Assembly (NCBI RefSeq): GCF_024652905.1
Contig: NZ_CP102428.1
Coordinates: forward strand, 1,252,501 to 1,316,500
Origin: Pseudomonas oryzihabitans
GTDB taxonomy: Bacteria > Pseudomonadota > Gammaproteobacteria > Pseudomonadales > Pseudomonadaceae
Direction of reading: 5' to 3'
Length of the DNA stretch: 64,000 nt
Part shown: piece after piece, positions 1 to 8,398 of the stretch
Numbering within the stretch: position 1 is the stretch's first letter
Layout: each line of letters begins with the position of its first letter
Made by a program: the position numbers and the translations under genes
Notes under the pieces: model-generated
What the model was told of the DNA's origin: nothing
Database searches by the model: none
The model's input: only the letters and a program-made list of their open reading frames with translations

Positions 1-829
1 TGGAGCCGAAGCAGAAACCGCCCGCGCGCTTGTTGGGCACGTAGGGGATGTCGTCGCCGAAGAACCACAGCACCGAGTTGGTGGCGGACTTGCGGGAAGA
101 ACCGGTGCCGACCACGTCACCGACGTAGGCGACCGGGAAGCCCTTGGCGCGCACTTCCTCGATCTGCTTGAGCGGACCGATGCTGCCTTGTTGCTCGGGC
201 ACGATGCCGTCGCGGGCCATCTTCAGCATGGCCAGGGCGTGCAGCGGGATGTCCGGACGCGACCAGGCGTCAGGGGCGGGGGAGAGGTCGTCGGTGTTGG
301 TCTCGCCTGGCACCTTGAACACGGTCAGGGTGTACTTCTCGGCGATTTCCGGACGCTTCCTGTACCACTCGCCTTCGGCCCAGGACTGCATGACGGCCTT
401 GGCGTGGGCATTGCCCGCCTTGGCTTTCTCGGCCACGTCGTGGAAGGCGTCGAACATCAGCAGGGTGTGCTTGAGTTGCTCGGCGGCCACGGCGCCCAGT
501 TCGGCGTCGTCCAGCAGCTCGACCAGGGTGGCGATGTTGTAGCCGCCCTGCATGGTGCCCAGCAGCTCGGTAGCGCGCTGACGGGAGATCAGCGGGGACT
601 GGGCTTCGCCCTTGGCGATGGCGGAGAGGAAACCGGCCTTCACGTAGGCGGCTTCGTCGACGCCCGGCGGTACGCGGTTGGTAATGAGGTCGACGAGGAA
701 TTCTTCCTCACCGGCCGGGGGATTCTTCAGCAGTTCGACCAGACCGGCCGTTTGTTCGGCGTTCAGCGGCTGGGGCACGATGCCCTGGGCGGCACGCTCT
801 TCTACGTGTTTACGATAGGCTTCAAGCAC
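1..829 (-). CDS. acnB: Aconitate hydratase B, N-terminal part (runs off the window)
   Basis: Interconverts citrate and isocitrate in the TCA cycle, also 2-methylisocitrate in the methylcitrate cycle, using a 4Fe-4S cluster. Only the first 276 or so residues are present. They begin VLEAYRKHVEERAAQGIVPQPL, read MLEAY after initiation, and contain the helical HEAT-like domain followed by the start of the swivel domain (VGTGSSRKSATNSV). This is the AcnB order, with the swivel domain at the N terminus, not the AcnA order. The start is GTG at 829, because the protein aligns from this residue and a GAGGG ribosome site lies just upstream. Cluster-binding cysteines lie outside the window. Confidence 0.95.
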   Translation of the reverse strand, partial: MLEAYRKHVEERAAQGIVPQPLNAEQTAGLVELLKNPPAGEEEFLVDLITNRVPPGVDEAAYVKAGFLSAIAKGEAQSPLISRQRATELLGTMQGGYNIATLVELLDDAELGAVAAEQLKHTLLMFDAFHDVAEKAKAGNAHAKAVMQSWAEGEWYRKRPEIAEKYTLTVFKVPGETNTDDLSPAPDAWSRPDIPLHALAMLKMARDGIVPEQQGSIGPLKQIEEVRAKGFPVAYVGDVVGTGSSRKSATNSVLWFFGDDIPYVPNKRAGGFCFGS

Positions 830-952
830 AGGTTGACCCTCATCAGTGGTCCAATATTGCGTCCGGGGGCTGGCGCCCCGAAATGTATCCGGCAGGGTAT
901 GACGGGGGAGGCTGCGGGCAGGACCGCCGTCGCGCCGGACGCATTCCGCTGG

Positions 953-1076
953 AAGCTGTTTTCAAAGTTTTACGCCGGCTGCTGCGGGAAGCAGGTCAGG
1001 CAGCAGGGCGGTTGATGAGGCCGCCGCTGCCTGGAGGTCGCCGGAAACTTTACTCGTGACGCTTTGAAAACAGCTT
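953..1076. repeat. Perfect 15-bp inverted repeat in the acnB leader
   Basis: The sequence aagctgttttcaaag at 953-967 is matched exactly as its inverse complement at 1062-1076, with 94 nt between. The right arm (ctttgaaaacagctt) resembles the right arm of the dispersed repeat at 8237-8377 (ctttgaacaggctct), so this may be a diverged member of that family. It could equally be a leader structure in the acnB mRNA. Confidence 0.55.
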
Positions 1077-1092
1077 CGTATCGGACATTGCG

Positions 1093-1120
1093 CCTATAAG
1101 GCTGCCTAATTCTACGCCAA
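1093..1120 (-). promoter_or_regulatory. Candidate sigma-70 promoter for acnB
   Basis: On the reverse strand, TTGGCG (1120-1115) and TATAGG (1098-1093) are 16 nt apart and would start transcription near 1086, about 257 nt before the GTG of acnB. Only a consensus match supports this. Confidence 0.35.
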
Positions 1121-1188
1121 GCCTCTGGCGAAGTTAAGCGCCGCGTTGTCGCATCGTGTGCGTTATGCCGTTAGACCTTGGCCGTAGC

Positions 1189-1920
1189 CTAGCGACCCAG
1201 ATGCGCGAAGCGTCCGGTGAAGGGCTTGGCGATGGGATAGGCCAGGTCACCGTGCTTGCTGGTGCCCAGGCCCAGGTCGACCAAGGATTCGGCCAGCTTG
1301 ACCGCGGCGCTGACACCTTCGATCACCGGAATGCCGATGGCCTCGCTCAGGGCTTCGCGCAGATCGGCCATGCCGCCACAGCCCAGCACAATGGCCCCGG
1401 CACCTTCCTCGTCCCGGGCGCGACGCCCCTCGGCGGCGATCAGCTCGATCAGGCTGTCGTCGGCGGCCTCCAGCGCCAGCACTGGCAGGTCGATGCAACG
1501 CACCGAGGTGCACAGCTCGGCGAAGCCGTAACGCTGCAGCAGGTGCTCGGCGATGATGCGGGTGCGGGTGAGGGTGGTCACCACGGCGAAGCGGGTGGCC
1601 AGCAGGCTGGCCAGGTGAAAACCAGCCTCGGCGATACCCAGCACCGGCCCCTTGGCCATTTCCCGCGCGGCCAGCAGGCCCGGATCGCCGAAGCAGGCGA
1701 TGACATGGGCCGCGCAGCCCGCCTCGACGCCCTTGCGCATTTCCTCGATCACGCCAACCGCAGCCACGGCTTCGTCGTAGTGACTCTCGATGGAGACCGG
1801 ACCGGCTTCGGGGTTGCTGGCGAGAATGGTGGTACCCGGGCGGGCGATGGCCTGGGCTGCGCGACCGATCTTGGCGGTCATGCTGGCGCTGGTATTGGGA
1901 TTGATGACCTGAATCTGCAT
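1189..1920 (-). CDS. Asp/Glu/hydantoin racemase family protein (hydantoin or allantoin racemase)
   Basis: Cofactor-independent racemase of 243 residues. Such enzymes epimerise 5-substituted hydantoins or allantoin so that a stereospecific hydrolase can use both forms. The two catalytic cysteines of the family are at C76 (ACFGDPG) and C181 (LGCGGM), the positions known for bacterial hydantoin racemases. The start ATG at 1920 (MQIQVINPNTS) has a GAGG site upstream. The frame is open further upstream but overlaps the regulator gene. It lies 8 nt after the GntR gene in the same direction, so the two are probably co-transcribed. The nearby NCS1 transporter supports a hydantoin or allantoin role. 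No hydantoinase or allantoinase is present here, so the substrate is not settled. Confidence 0.8.
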   Translation of the reverse strand: MQIQVINPNTSASMTAKIGRAAQAIARPGTTILASNPEAGPVSIESHYDEAVAAVGVIEEMRKGVEAGCAAHVIACFGDPGLLAAREMAKGPVLGIAEAGFHLASLLATRFAVVTTLTRTRIIAEHLLQRYGFAELCTSVRCIDLPVLALEAADDSLIELIAAEGRRARDEEGAGAIVLGCGGMADLREALSEAIGIPVIEGVSAAVKLAESLVDLGLGTSKHGDLAYPIAKPFTGRFAHLGR

Positions 1921-1928
1921 GGGACGCC

Positions 1929-2633
1929 TCAACTGCGTTTGAAGATGCTGCGGAAATCGGGCTCGGCGGCCACGGGCCGGTCGATCCGGAGGGATTCGCG
2001 GATAAGGCGCAGATGCTGCGCCATCCAGTCGCTGGCGGCCGCGCCCTTGCCCTGGACGAGCAGGTCCAGCAGGTCTTCGTGCTGGCCGCAATCGCAACCC
2101 AGGCTGTGCCGCGAGCCATAGATGGCGATCAGCAGCGAGGAGCGACTGGCCAGTTGGGCGACCTGCTCGGTCAGCACCTGGTTGTCGGCGAGGGCGGCGA
2201 GTTCGACGTGGAAGCGCGCGGACAGCTGGATCGCCAGGCTGTGGCGGCCGCCATGCTGCGCCTCGTGCTCCTCGAGGCACAGCTGCCGCAAGGGCGCGAG
2301 TTGGGCGCTGTCGACCCGTGCGGCCACCAGGGGCATCAGCGCCGGTTCGATCAGCTGGCGCGCGGCGAGGATGTCTTGGGCTTCCTTGGCGCTGGGCTGG
2401 GCGACCTGGGCACCGCGATTGGCGCGCAGGGTCACCAGGCGTTCCAGGGCCAGCCGCTGCAGCACCTTGCGAATGCCAGTGCGGCTAATGCCGAAGGTTT
2501 CCGCCAGGGTGTCTTCCGGCAGCCGGGTGCCCGGGCTCAGGCGATGCTCGACGATGGCGTCGAGGATGTCCTGGTAGATCCGTTCGTCTCGGGGCGAGGC
2601 GGCAACGGCGAGCGGCGAGGGTACTGCACTCAT
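1929..2633 (-). CDS. GntR-family (FCD) transcriptional regulator
   Basis: A 234-residue repressor-type regulator. Residues about 15-80 form the winged helix ([30 protein letters not shown]). The rest is an FCD helical effector domain with candidate metal or ligand-binding histidines in [19 protein letters not shown] and MAQHL. It is divergent from the NCS1 transporter gene and upstream of the racemase. The palindrome TTGTATACAA occurs once near its own start and once at the transporter promoter, as expected for a self-regulating local repressor. The ligand is probably a hydantoin, ureide or a breakdown product, by context only. Confidence 0.88.
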   Translation of the reverse strand: MSAVPSPLAVAASPRDERIYQDILDAIVEHRLSPGTRLPEDTLAETFGISRTGIRKVLQRLALERLVTLRANRGAQVAQPSAKEAQDILAARQLIEPALMPLVAARVDSAQLAPLRQLCLEEHEAQHGGRHSLAIQLSARFHVELAALADNQVLTEQVAQLASRSSLLIAIYGSRHSLGCDCGQHEDLLDLLVQGKGAAASDWMAQHLRLIRESLRIDRPVAAEPDFRSIFKRS

Positions 2634-2659
2634 GGGCTGGCTCCGGCGATTTGCCTAGA

Positions 2660-2669
2660 TTGTATACAA
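2660..2669. promoter_or_regulatory. GntR-type operator, copy 1
   Basis: Perfect palindrome TTGTATACAA, 26 bp upstream of the GntR start. This type of TTGTnnACAA site is typical of FCD-subfamily GntR repressors. The same ten bases recur at 2871-2880. Confidence 0.7.
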
Positions 2670-2846
2670 GTTATGGGGCCTCGACGATGGGGGAATCTGG
2701 TCGACTCTGTGCGCCAAGGTAGCGCCTGTCTGCCACCAAACGCCCCAGGGGAGTGCACGTCCGGTAACGTCTGGAATGCTGCATTGGTAGCTTTTCCTGT
2801 GAAAAATCCCTAGTGAGCCAGCGAGTTAAGGGTATTTCGCGGTAAC

Positions 2847-2862
2847 TGGCACGGTCTCTGCT
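2847..2862 (+). promoter_or_regulatory. Candidate sigma-54 promoter for the NCS1 transporter
   Basis: TGGCACGGTCTCTGCT has the invariant GG (2848-2849) and GC (2860-2861) exactly 10 nt apart and one mismatch in the -12 element. Transcription would start near 2873, inside the second GntR operator. Sigma-54 control would fit uptake of a nitrogen-rich substrate, but a single-site match can be chance. Confidence 0.45.
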
Positions 2863-2870
2863 CGGTGGGA

Positions 2871-2880
2871 TTGTATACAA
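2871..2880. promoter_or_regulatory. GntR-type operator, copy 2
   Basis: Second perfect TTGTATACAA, 51 bp upstream of the transporter ATG and overlapping the start point predicted from the sigma-54 motif. A bound repressor here would block the transporter promoter. Confidence 0.7.
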
Positions 2881-2931
2881 AAAAAGGCGGGCGCCGTATG
2901 CAGGTACCCGCCACCACGGAGGAGGCGATTC

Positions 2932-4377
2932 ATGAACCAGCAGATTCCCCCGGGCTACAGCCCACGTCTGTACAACGAAGACCTCGGCCCGGTCGAGCAG
3001 AAATGGAGCTGGTACAACATCTTCGCCTTCTGGATGAGCGACGTGCACAGCGTCGGCGGCTATGTCTTCGCCGCCAGCCTGTTCGCCCTGGGGCTGGCCA
3101 GCTGGCAGGTGTTGATCGCGCTGCTGGTGGGGATCTGCATCGTTCAGGTCATCGCCAATCTGGTCGCCCGGCCCAGCCAGCAGGCCGGCGTACCCTATCC
3201 GGTGGTCTGCCGGCTGGCCTTCGGCGTCTTCGGCGCGAACATTCCAGCGGTGATCCGTGGCCTGATCGCGGTGGCCTGGTACGGCATCCAGACCTACCTG
3301 GCCTCCAGCGCCCTGGTCATCGTGGTGCTGCGCTTCTTCCCCGCGTTGGCGGTCTATGGCGACAGCGATTTCCTGGGTCTTTCCTACCTGGGCTGGGGTG
3401 GCTTTCTGACCCTCTGGTTCCTGCAGGCCTGCGTGTTCTGGGCCGGCATGGAGTCCATTCGCCGCTTCATCGACTGGGCTGGCCCTGCCGTCTATGCGGT
3501 GATGTTCCTGCTCGCCGCCTGGATCGTCTGGCGCGCCGGCTGGAGCAATATCAGCTTTACCCTGGCGGAAAAGCAGCTGACCGGCTGGGCGGCCTTTGGC
3601 CAGGTGATCGTCGCCATCGCCCTGGTGGTGTCCTATTTCTCCGGGCCCACGCTCAACTTCGGTGACTTCAGCCGCTACTGCCGCTCCATGCAGGACGTTC
3701 GTCGCGGGAATTTCTGGGGCCTGCCGATCAACTTCCTGGCCTTTTCCCTGGTCACCGTGGTGATCGTCTCCGGCACCCTTCCGGTGTTCGGCGAGATGAT
3801 CCACGATCCCATCGCCACCGTGGCGCGGATCGACAACACGACCGCGGTGCTGCTGGGTGCCTTCACCTTCGTCACCGCCACCATCGGCATCAACATCGTC
3901 GCCAACTTCGTTTCGCCCGCTTTCGACTTCGCCAACGTGGCGCCGAGCAAGATCAGCTGGCGCGCGGGCGGCATGATCGCCGCGGTGGCGTCGATCTTTC
4001 TCACCCCCTGGAATCTGTTCAACAACCCCGAGGTGATCCACTACACCCTGGACGTCCTGGCGTCCTGCATCGGCCCGCTGTTCGGCATCCTGCTGGTGGA
4101 CTACTACCTGCTGCGCAAGGGCCGTATCGATGTCGATGCGCTGTTCGACGACAGCCCGAGTGGCGCCTACTGGTACAGCGGCGGCGTCAATTGGGTCGCG
4201 GTCCAGGCACTGGTGGCCGCCGCGCTGATCGGCCTGTGCTTCACCTTCGTGCCCTGGTTCAAGCCCATCGCCAACTTCGCCTGGTTCACCGGCTGCTTCC
4301 TCGGCGGGCTGTTCTTCTATGGGTTGAGTCGCCGTAGCGCCAATCCGCTGCCGACCCGGAGCGTCGCCGCGGTGTGA
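2932..4377 (+). CDS. NCS1-family hydantoin/allantoin/nucleobase permease
   Basis: An inner-membrane cation symporter of 481 residues with about 12 hydrophobic segments. It opens with the NCS1 signature region (YNEDLGPVEQKWSWYNIFAFWMSD), followed by a conserved helix with PYPVVCRLAFGVFGANIPA and later SGPTLNFGDFSRY. Relatives carry hydantoins (Mhp1), allantoin (PucI/YbbW) or nucleobases. The start follows a strong GGAGGAGG ribosome site. Divergence from the GntR gene and the adjacent racemase point to hydantoin or allantoin import. Exact substrate is inference. Confidence 0.88.
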   Translation: MNQQIPPGYSPRLYNEDLGPVEQKWSWYNIFAFWMSDVHSVGGYVFAASLFALGLASWQVLIALLVGICIVQVIANLVARPSQQAGVPYPVVCRLAFGVFGANIPAVIRGLIAVAWYGIQTYLASSALVIVVLRFFPALAVYGDSDFLGLSYLGWGGFLTLWFLQACVFWAGMESIRRFIDWAGPAVYAVMFLLAAWIVWRAGWSNISFTLAEKQLTGWAAFGQVIVAIALVVSYFSGPTLNFGDFSRYCRSMQDVRRGNFWGLPINFLAFSLVTVVIVSGTLPVFGEMIHDPIATVARIDNTTAVLLGAFTFVTATIGINIVANFVSPAFDFANVAPSKISWRAGGMIAAVASIFLTPWNLFNNPEVIHYTLDVLASCIGPLFGILLVDYYLLRKGRIDVDALFDDSPSGAYWYSGGVNWVAVQALVAAALIGLCFTFVPWFKPIANFAWFTGCFLGGLFFYGLSRRSANPLPTRSVAAV

Positions 4378-4397
4378 TTTGGCCTGGGGTTCTGCAC

Positions 4398-4424
4398 GAC
4401 CGGCGCGGGCCACCCGCGCCGGTC
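4398..4424 (+). terminator. GC-rich hairpin after the NCS1 gene
   Basis: A perfect 12-bp stem (gaccggcgcggg with its complement, 3-nt loop) lies 20 nt after the transporter stop. No U-tract follows, so it may be a weak terminator or a 3'-end stabiliser. Confidence 0.45.
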
Positions 4425-4473
4425 GCCGACGTTTCCGGCTAGACTAGGCGTTTTGCTCCAAGGCTTGCCGCCC

Positions 4474-4950
4474 ATGCCCGCTCCTGTCATCAAGACGCCC
4501 TGTGTCGGCCTGTGCTCGACGATGTTCGGCGACCACGTCTGCCGTGGCTGCAAGAGATTCCACCACGAGGTGGTGAACTGGAATCTCTACGGCGAAGAAG
4601 AGCGCCGCGCCGTCTGGGCGCGTCTGGAATTGCTGCTGGTGCAGGTGGTGTCGGCCAAGGTCGATGTCTTCGATCCGGGGCTTTTGCGCCAGCAATTGCA
4701 GCAGCGCAGCATCCGCTTCCGGCCGGATCAGTCGGAATACTGCTGGGCCTACCAGCTGCTGGCCCGCGGTGCGCGCTACATCCAGCAGCTGGATGCCTAT
4801 GGCGTGCGCCTCTTGCCGGAGTTTCGCGAGCGCCCGCTGGCCGAGTTACGCGATGCCATCGACCGGGAATTCTTCCTGCTCTCCGAAGCCCACTACGACC
4901 GCTACATCGCCCCACGCTTCCTGCTCGAAGGCGTCGACAGCCGCGTCTGA
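4474..4950 (+). CDS. DUF1289 family cysteine-cluster protein
   Basis: A 158-residue cytoplasmic protein. The N terminus has the DUF1289 pattern of closely spaced cysteines, PCVGLCSTMFGDHVCRGCKRF, which probably binds a metal or Fe-S cluster. The rest is a helical extension of unknown role seen in Pseudomonas members; many DUF1289 proteins are only about 60-90 residues. I chose ATG 4474 (MPAPVIKTPC) over an upstream TTG at 4453. Upstream of miaE in the same direction, with a separate promoter-like element between. Function unknown. Confidence 0.8.
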   Translation: MPAPVIKTPCVGLCSTMFGDHVCRGCKRFHHEVVNWNLYGEEERRAVWARLELLLVQVVSAKVDVFDPGLLRQQLQQRSIRFRPDQSEYCWAYQLLARGARYIQQLDAYGVRLLPEFRERPLAELRDAIDREFFLLSEAHYDRYIAPRFLLEGVDSRV

Positions 4951-4993
4951 GTGCCAGCAGGCGAGCGGCGCTGCCCAGGCGCGCGCCTTTCTC

Positions 4994-4999
4994 TATAAT
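4994..4999 (+). promoter_or_regulatory. Candidate -10 element of the miaE promoter
   Basis: A perfect TATAAT lies 27 nt before the miaE ATG. The -35 region is not recognisable. Confidence 0.45.
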
Positions 5000-5026
5000 G
5001 CGCGGCTTTTGCACGGGATTACGCTG

Positions 5027-5635
5027 ATGTCCTTGCCCGAGATGAACGAATTCCTCGGTTGCCGCACGCCGGATGCCTGGGTCGAGGCCGCGCTGCAGGA
5101 TCTGCCGACGCTGCTGCAGGACCACGCCAACAACGAGAAGAAGGCCGCTGGCGCCGCCTTTCACTATCTGTTCACCTATTCCAATCGCGCCGAGCTGTCC
5201 TGGAAGATGTCCCGCATCGCCCGTGAAGAGCTGCGCCATTTCGAGCAGGTGCTGCAAATCATGAAGCGCCGTGGCATCGAGCACCGCAACGTCAGTTCGG
5301 CCCGCTATGCCGGTGCCCTGCGCAAGCTCTGTCGCAACCACGAGCCGCTGAAGCTGACCGACAGCCTGGTGATCGGCGCCTTCATCGAGTGCCGCTCCTG
5401 TGAACGCTTCGGTGCCGTGGCGCCTCACCTGGACGCGGAGCTGGGCAAGTTCTACAGCGGCCTGCTGGCCTCCGAGGCCCGGCATTTCCAGGACTATCTC
5501 AAGCTCGCCTATCTCTATGGCGAGCGCGACGCTGTCGACGCCAAGATCGCCGAGGTGCGCGCCCTGGAAGTGGAGTTGATCACCTCCAGCGATCGCGAGC
5601 TGAGATTCCATAGCGGCATCCCCTCCGCAGCCTGA
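5027..5635 (+). CDS. miaE: tRNA 2-methylthio-N6-isopentenyladenosine-37 hydroxylase MiaE
   Basis: Non-haem di-iron monooxygenase that hydroxylates the isopentenyl group of ms2i6A37 in tRNAs reading U-starting codons. Of 202 residues, the four-helix bundle carries the expected iron ligands: E37 in the first helix (NNEKKA), E68 with H71 (EELRHF), E121 or E126 (ECRSCERF) and E150 with H153 (EARHFQ). Start ATG 5027 gives MSLPEMNEFLGCRTPDAW; the second ATG at 5042 is a possible alternative. It stands after the DUF1289 gene and converges on endA. Confidence 0.93.
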   Translation: MSLPEMNEFLGCRTPDAWVEAALQDLPTLLQDHANNEKKAAGAAFHYLFTYSNRAELSWKMSRIAREELRHFEQVLQIMKRRGIEHRNVSSARYAGALRKLCRNHEPLKLTDSLVIGAFIECRSCERFGAVAPHLDAELGKFYSGLLASEARHFQDYLKLAYLYGERDAVDAKIAEVRALEVELITSSDRELRFHSGIPSAA

Positions 5636-5662
5636 GAGCCTTTGAACTGGCTCTGCACCGCC

Positions 5663-6355
5663 TTACTTGCAGGCCTTGGTCTCGCCTACATAGGGATTGC
5701 CACGCCCCATGATGCAGGCCAGCCGTTGGTTGCGCTGGCGCTCCCAGGCTTCCGGCGGATACTGCTTGGTCCAGGCGGTATAGAGCTGGCGGTCCTGCTT
5801 GGACAGGCGCAGACCATAGCGGTCGCTCATGTAGAAGTAGGTGCGCGCCACCATGCCGCGGATCTCCGGGCGCGGCATGGCGGTCTTGGCCTTGAAGTCC
5901 ACCACCATCTGGCAGGCACCGTACTGGCTCGGTTTCTGCGGCAGCCAGCCGAAGGCGAAGTTGCTGCGATCGCCATTGACCTCGCCGACCACCGGCACCA
6001 GGTTGAAGAGATCGGCCTCGGCCTTCTGGTACACCGGATCGTTGGCGGTGCAGTTCTTGCGGCCGCCTTTCTGCCAGCATTGGCGCTGATGGCCGATCAC
6101 CCAGGCCGGCACGATGTGTTCCCATTCGATACGGCTGGCGCGCTGGGCGCTCTTGCGCGGGACGTAGCCACAGCTCTTGAGGTCCACGGTCTTGCCGTTG
6201 TAGTGGCAACCGCAATAGAAATCCACGCCCTGCTTGGCATAGACCTTGGCCGCGACCACCTTGGCTTCGCTGAAGGTGCGAGGCGGCTGGGGGGTCGCCA
6301 GGGAGCTCAAGGAAGCCAGGCTCAGGCAGAACAGCAGGGCGGGGCGCAACGACAT
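5663..6355 (-). CDS. endA: Secreted endonuclease I (EndA/Dns family)
   Basis: Extracellular or periplasmic DNase of 230 residues. A signal peptide covers about residues 1-20 (MSLRPALLFCLSLASLSSLA). The mature enzyme has the endonuclease I features: disulphide-forming cysteines (FYCGCHYNGKTVDLKSCGY), the catalytic beta-beta-alpha metal motif with histidine in RIEWEHIVPAW, and NGDRSNF. Length is normal for the family. It converges with miaE, 27 nt between stops. Confidence 0.93.
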   Translation of the reverse strand: MSLRPALLFCLSLASLSSLATPQPPRTFSEAKVVAAKVYAKQGVDFYCGCHYNGKTVDLKSCGYVPRKSAQRASRIEWEHIVPAWVIGHQRQCWQKGGRKNCTANDPVYQKAEADLFNLVPVVGEVNGDRSNFAFGWLPQKPSQYGACQMVVDFKAKTAMPRPEIRGMVARTYFYMSDRYGLRLSKQDRQLYTAWTKQYPPEAWERQRNQRLACIMGRGNPYVGETKACK

Positions 6356-6493
6356 GGAGAATCCGTCCGAAAAAGCGCGGATACTACCGACCCGCCTGGG
6401 GGCGCGGTGTGATTGGGTTCACTGGAAGCCGTCCTGCGTCCACCCGTCGATGAGGCGGAACACGATTCGATATCAATGACTTAGAGGTATGGC

Positions 6494-8236
6494 ATGGCAG
6501 CCTGGGACATCTTCTGCACCGTGGTGGACAACTATGGTGACGCCGGCATCACCTGGCGCCTGGCCCATCAGCTGGTCGCCGAACATGACCAGCAGGTCCG
6601 CCTCTGGATCGACGACCTCTATCCCCTGGCACGCATCCAGCCGGGGGTCGATGGCGCGGCCGAGCAGCAATGGCACCGCGGCGTCGAAGTACGGCGCTGG
6701 CACGCCGACTGGACCGCGGCGGAGCCGGGCGACGTGGTGGTGGAGGCCTTCGCCTGCCAGCTGCCGGACGGCTTCGTCACGGCCATGGCGCGTCGCGCCG
6801 AGCGACCGCTCTGGCTGAACTTGGAATACCTGAGCGCGGAGGAATGGATCGAAGGCTGCCACGCCCTGCCGTCGCTGCAACCCACCGGGCTGAACAAGTA
6901 TTTCTTCTTTCCCGGTTTTACCGCCAAGGTGGGCGGACTGCTGCGCGAGCAGGGGCTGCTCGACCAGCGTGACGGCTTCCTGCAGGCCACCGCGGCACAG
7001 GACGACTTTCTCGGCCGGTTAGGCGTCCGGCGGCAGCCGAGCGAGCGGCTGTTTTCGCTGTTCGCCTACGAGAACCCGGCGCTGATCGACTGGCTCGATG
7101 CCCTCAGCGCCGGCACGCGCCCCACCTGCCTGCTGGTACCGGAGGGCCGGGTACTGGCCAACGTCGCCGCCTGGCTCGGCGTCGACTGGCTCAAGGCCGG
7201 CGACGGTCACCGTCGCGGCGCCCTGCGGGTGCAGGTGCTGCCCTTCGTCTCCCAGCAGGACTACGACCGACTGCTGTGGTGTTGCGACTTCAATGCCATC
7301 CGCGGCGAGGACTCCTTCGTCCGCGCCCAGTGGGCGGCGCACCCCTTTGTCTGGCACATCTACCCGCAGGAGGAAGACGCCCACTTCGTCAAGCTCGAGG
7401 CCTTTCTGGCGCGCTATGTCGCCTCAGGTACCCCTGAACTGGGCGCCGCGGTCAGTGACCTGTGGCTGGCCTGGAACGGTCGCGGCGACCTGGCGATGGC
7501 CTGGTCGGCGCTGGAGGCGCAGGTCGAGGACTGGCGTCTGCTGGCGCGGGATTGGAGCGATCGGATGGCTTCTCACAGCGATCTTGCCGCCAGCCTGGTG
7601 CATTTCCATACAGATTGGCTATCATATGGCGCCTCGAAATCCCGTTCTTCCATCCATACGGATAACCGCATGAAAACCGCACAAGAGTTCCGTGCCGGCC
7701 AAGTGGCCATGATCGACAACGCTCCCTGGGTCATCCAGAAAGCTGAATACAACAAGTCCGGCCGTAACGCTGCAGTGGTCAAGATGAAGCTGAAGAGCCT
7801 GCTCTCCGGCAGCGCGACCGAGACCGTCTTCCGCGCTGACGACAAGCTCGAGCCGGTGATTCTGGATCGTAAGGAAGTGACCTATTCCTACTTCGCCGAT
7901 CCCCTGTATGTGTTCGTCGACAACGACTACAACCAGTACGAAGTCGAGAAAGACGACCTGGGCGAAGCCATCGCCTTCATCGAAGACGGCATGACCGACG
8001 TCTGCGAAGCGGTGTTCTACAACGACCGCGTCATCTCCATCGAGCTACCCACCACCATCGTGCGCCAGATCGCCTACACCGAGCCGGCCGTTCGCGGCGA
8101 CACCTCGGGCAAGGTCATGAAGACCGCGCGCCTGAACAATGGCTACGAGCTGAAGGTTTCCGAGTTCTGCGATATCGGCGACCACATCGAGATCGACACC
8201 CGTACCAACGAGTACAAGTCGCGCGCCAAGGTCTAA
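6494..8236 (+). CDS. earP: EarP EF-P arginine rhamnosyltransferase, open in frame through EF-P
   Basis: EarP uses dTDP-rhamnose to rhamnosylate Arg32 of EF-P, which EF-P needs to rescue polyproline-stalled ribosomes in pseudomonads. The transferase part covers about residues 1-376. It shows the donor-site residues D12 and D16 ([11 protein letters not shown]) and the conserved E272 of IRGEDS. The family normally ends near residue 375-380. Here no stop follows DWL at residue 375. The frame continues through about 17 low-similarity residues ([16 protein letters not shown]) into the efp ATG as residue 393, and ends only at the efp stop, 580 residues in all. Whether a fused enzyme-substrate protein is made, or only traces by continued translation, cannot be told from sequence. 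Confidence 0.88.
   Translation: MAAWDIFCTVVDNYGDAGITWRLAHQLVAEHDQQVRLWIDDLYPLARIQPGVDGAAEQQWHRGVEVRRWHADWTAAEPGDVVVEAFACQLPDGFVTAMARRAERPLWLNLEYLSAEEWIEGCHALPSLQPTGLNKYFFFPGFTAKVGGLLREQGLLDQRDGFLQATAAQDDFLGRLGVRRQPSERLFSLFAYENPALIDWLDALSAGTRPTCLLVPEGRVLANVAAWLGVDWLKAGDGHRRGALRVQVLPFVSQQDYDRLLWCCDFNAIRGEDSFVRAQWAAHPFVWHIYPQEEDAHFVKLEAFLARYVASGTPELGAAVSDLWLAWNGRGDLAMAWSALEAQVEDWRLLARDWSDRMASHSDLAASLVHFHTDWLSYGASKSRSSIHTDNRMKTAQEFRAGQVAMIDNAPWVIQKAEYNKSGRNAAVVKMKLKSLLSGSATETVFRADDKLEPVILDRKEVTYSYFADPLYVFVDNDYNQYEVEKDDLGEAIAFIEDGMTDVCEAVFYNDRVISIELPTTIVRQIAYTEPAVRGDTSGKVMKTARLNNGYELKVSEFCDIGDHIEIDTRTNEYKSRAKV
7670..8236 (+). CDS. efp: Elongation factor P
   Basis: Translation factor of 188 residues that binds between the P and E sites and promotes peptide bonds at polyproline stretches. 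The three-domain protein is full length and has Arg32 in NKSGRNA, the residue rhamnosylated by EarP, not the lysine used by the EpmA pathway. Its ATG sits in frame inside the longer EarP reading frame. A weak GGAT ribosome site lies 7 nt upstream, so independent initiation is likely and needed for the stoichiometric amounts of EF-P a cell requires. A terminator follows at 8399-8420. Confidence 0.95.
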   Translation: MKTAQEFRAGQVAMIDNAPWVIQKAEYNKSGRNAAVVKMKLKSLLSGSATETVFRADDKLEPVILDRKEVTYSYFADPLYVFVDNDYNQYEVEKDDLGEAIAFIEDGMTDVCEAVFYNDRVISIELPTTIVRQIAYTEPAVRGDTSGKVMKTARLNNGYELKVSEFCDIGDHIEIDTRTNEYKSRAKV

Positions 8237-8377
8237 GAACCTATCCAAAGTCTGCTGCGCGTCGGCCAAACGGCGTTGAAAATGGTTTCGGAATGCTCAT
8301 TTACTACTTGTAAACTCCGCTTCCTCAACCCTTTTCGCCTTGTTTGGCTCTAGCTCGCGAGACTTTGAACAGGCTCT
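8237..8377. repeat. Dispersed repeat family 1, copy A
   Basis: Begins directly after the efp stop. Outer arms form an inverted repeat (CAAAGTCT at 8246-8253, AGACTTTG at 8360-8367, extendable outwards with mismatches). Inside are the family core blocks: CTGCGCGTCGGCC, GGAATGCTCATTTAC (8290-8304), GTAAACTCCGCTTCC and CTAGCTCGCG. Copies B and C in this window share these blocks but have different arm sequences. Confidence 0.8.
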
Positions 8378-8398
8378 AATCCAGGCGTCTCGACAGAA

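Larger units (their letters stand above)
830..1188. other. acnB leader and promoter region, no gene seen
   Basis: These 359 bases lie between the acnB start and the stop of the racemase gene. I see no coding frame with plausible composition. The stretch holds a candidate acnB promoter, which would give a leader of about 250 nt, and a perfect 15-bp inverted repeat inside that leader. Confidence 0.6.

Noticed and set aside
188-1015. Long forward open frame over acnB
   Set aside because: It is the complement of the acnB coding strand and shows no family motif; GC-rich DNA leaves long antisense frames open.
2671-4413. Long antisense frame over the NCS1 transporter
   Set aside because: Composition is shadow-like and it lacks any recognisable domain, while the forward strand encodes a standard membrane transporter.
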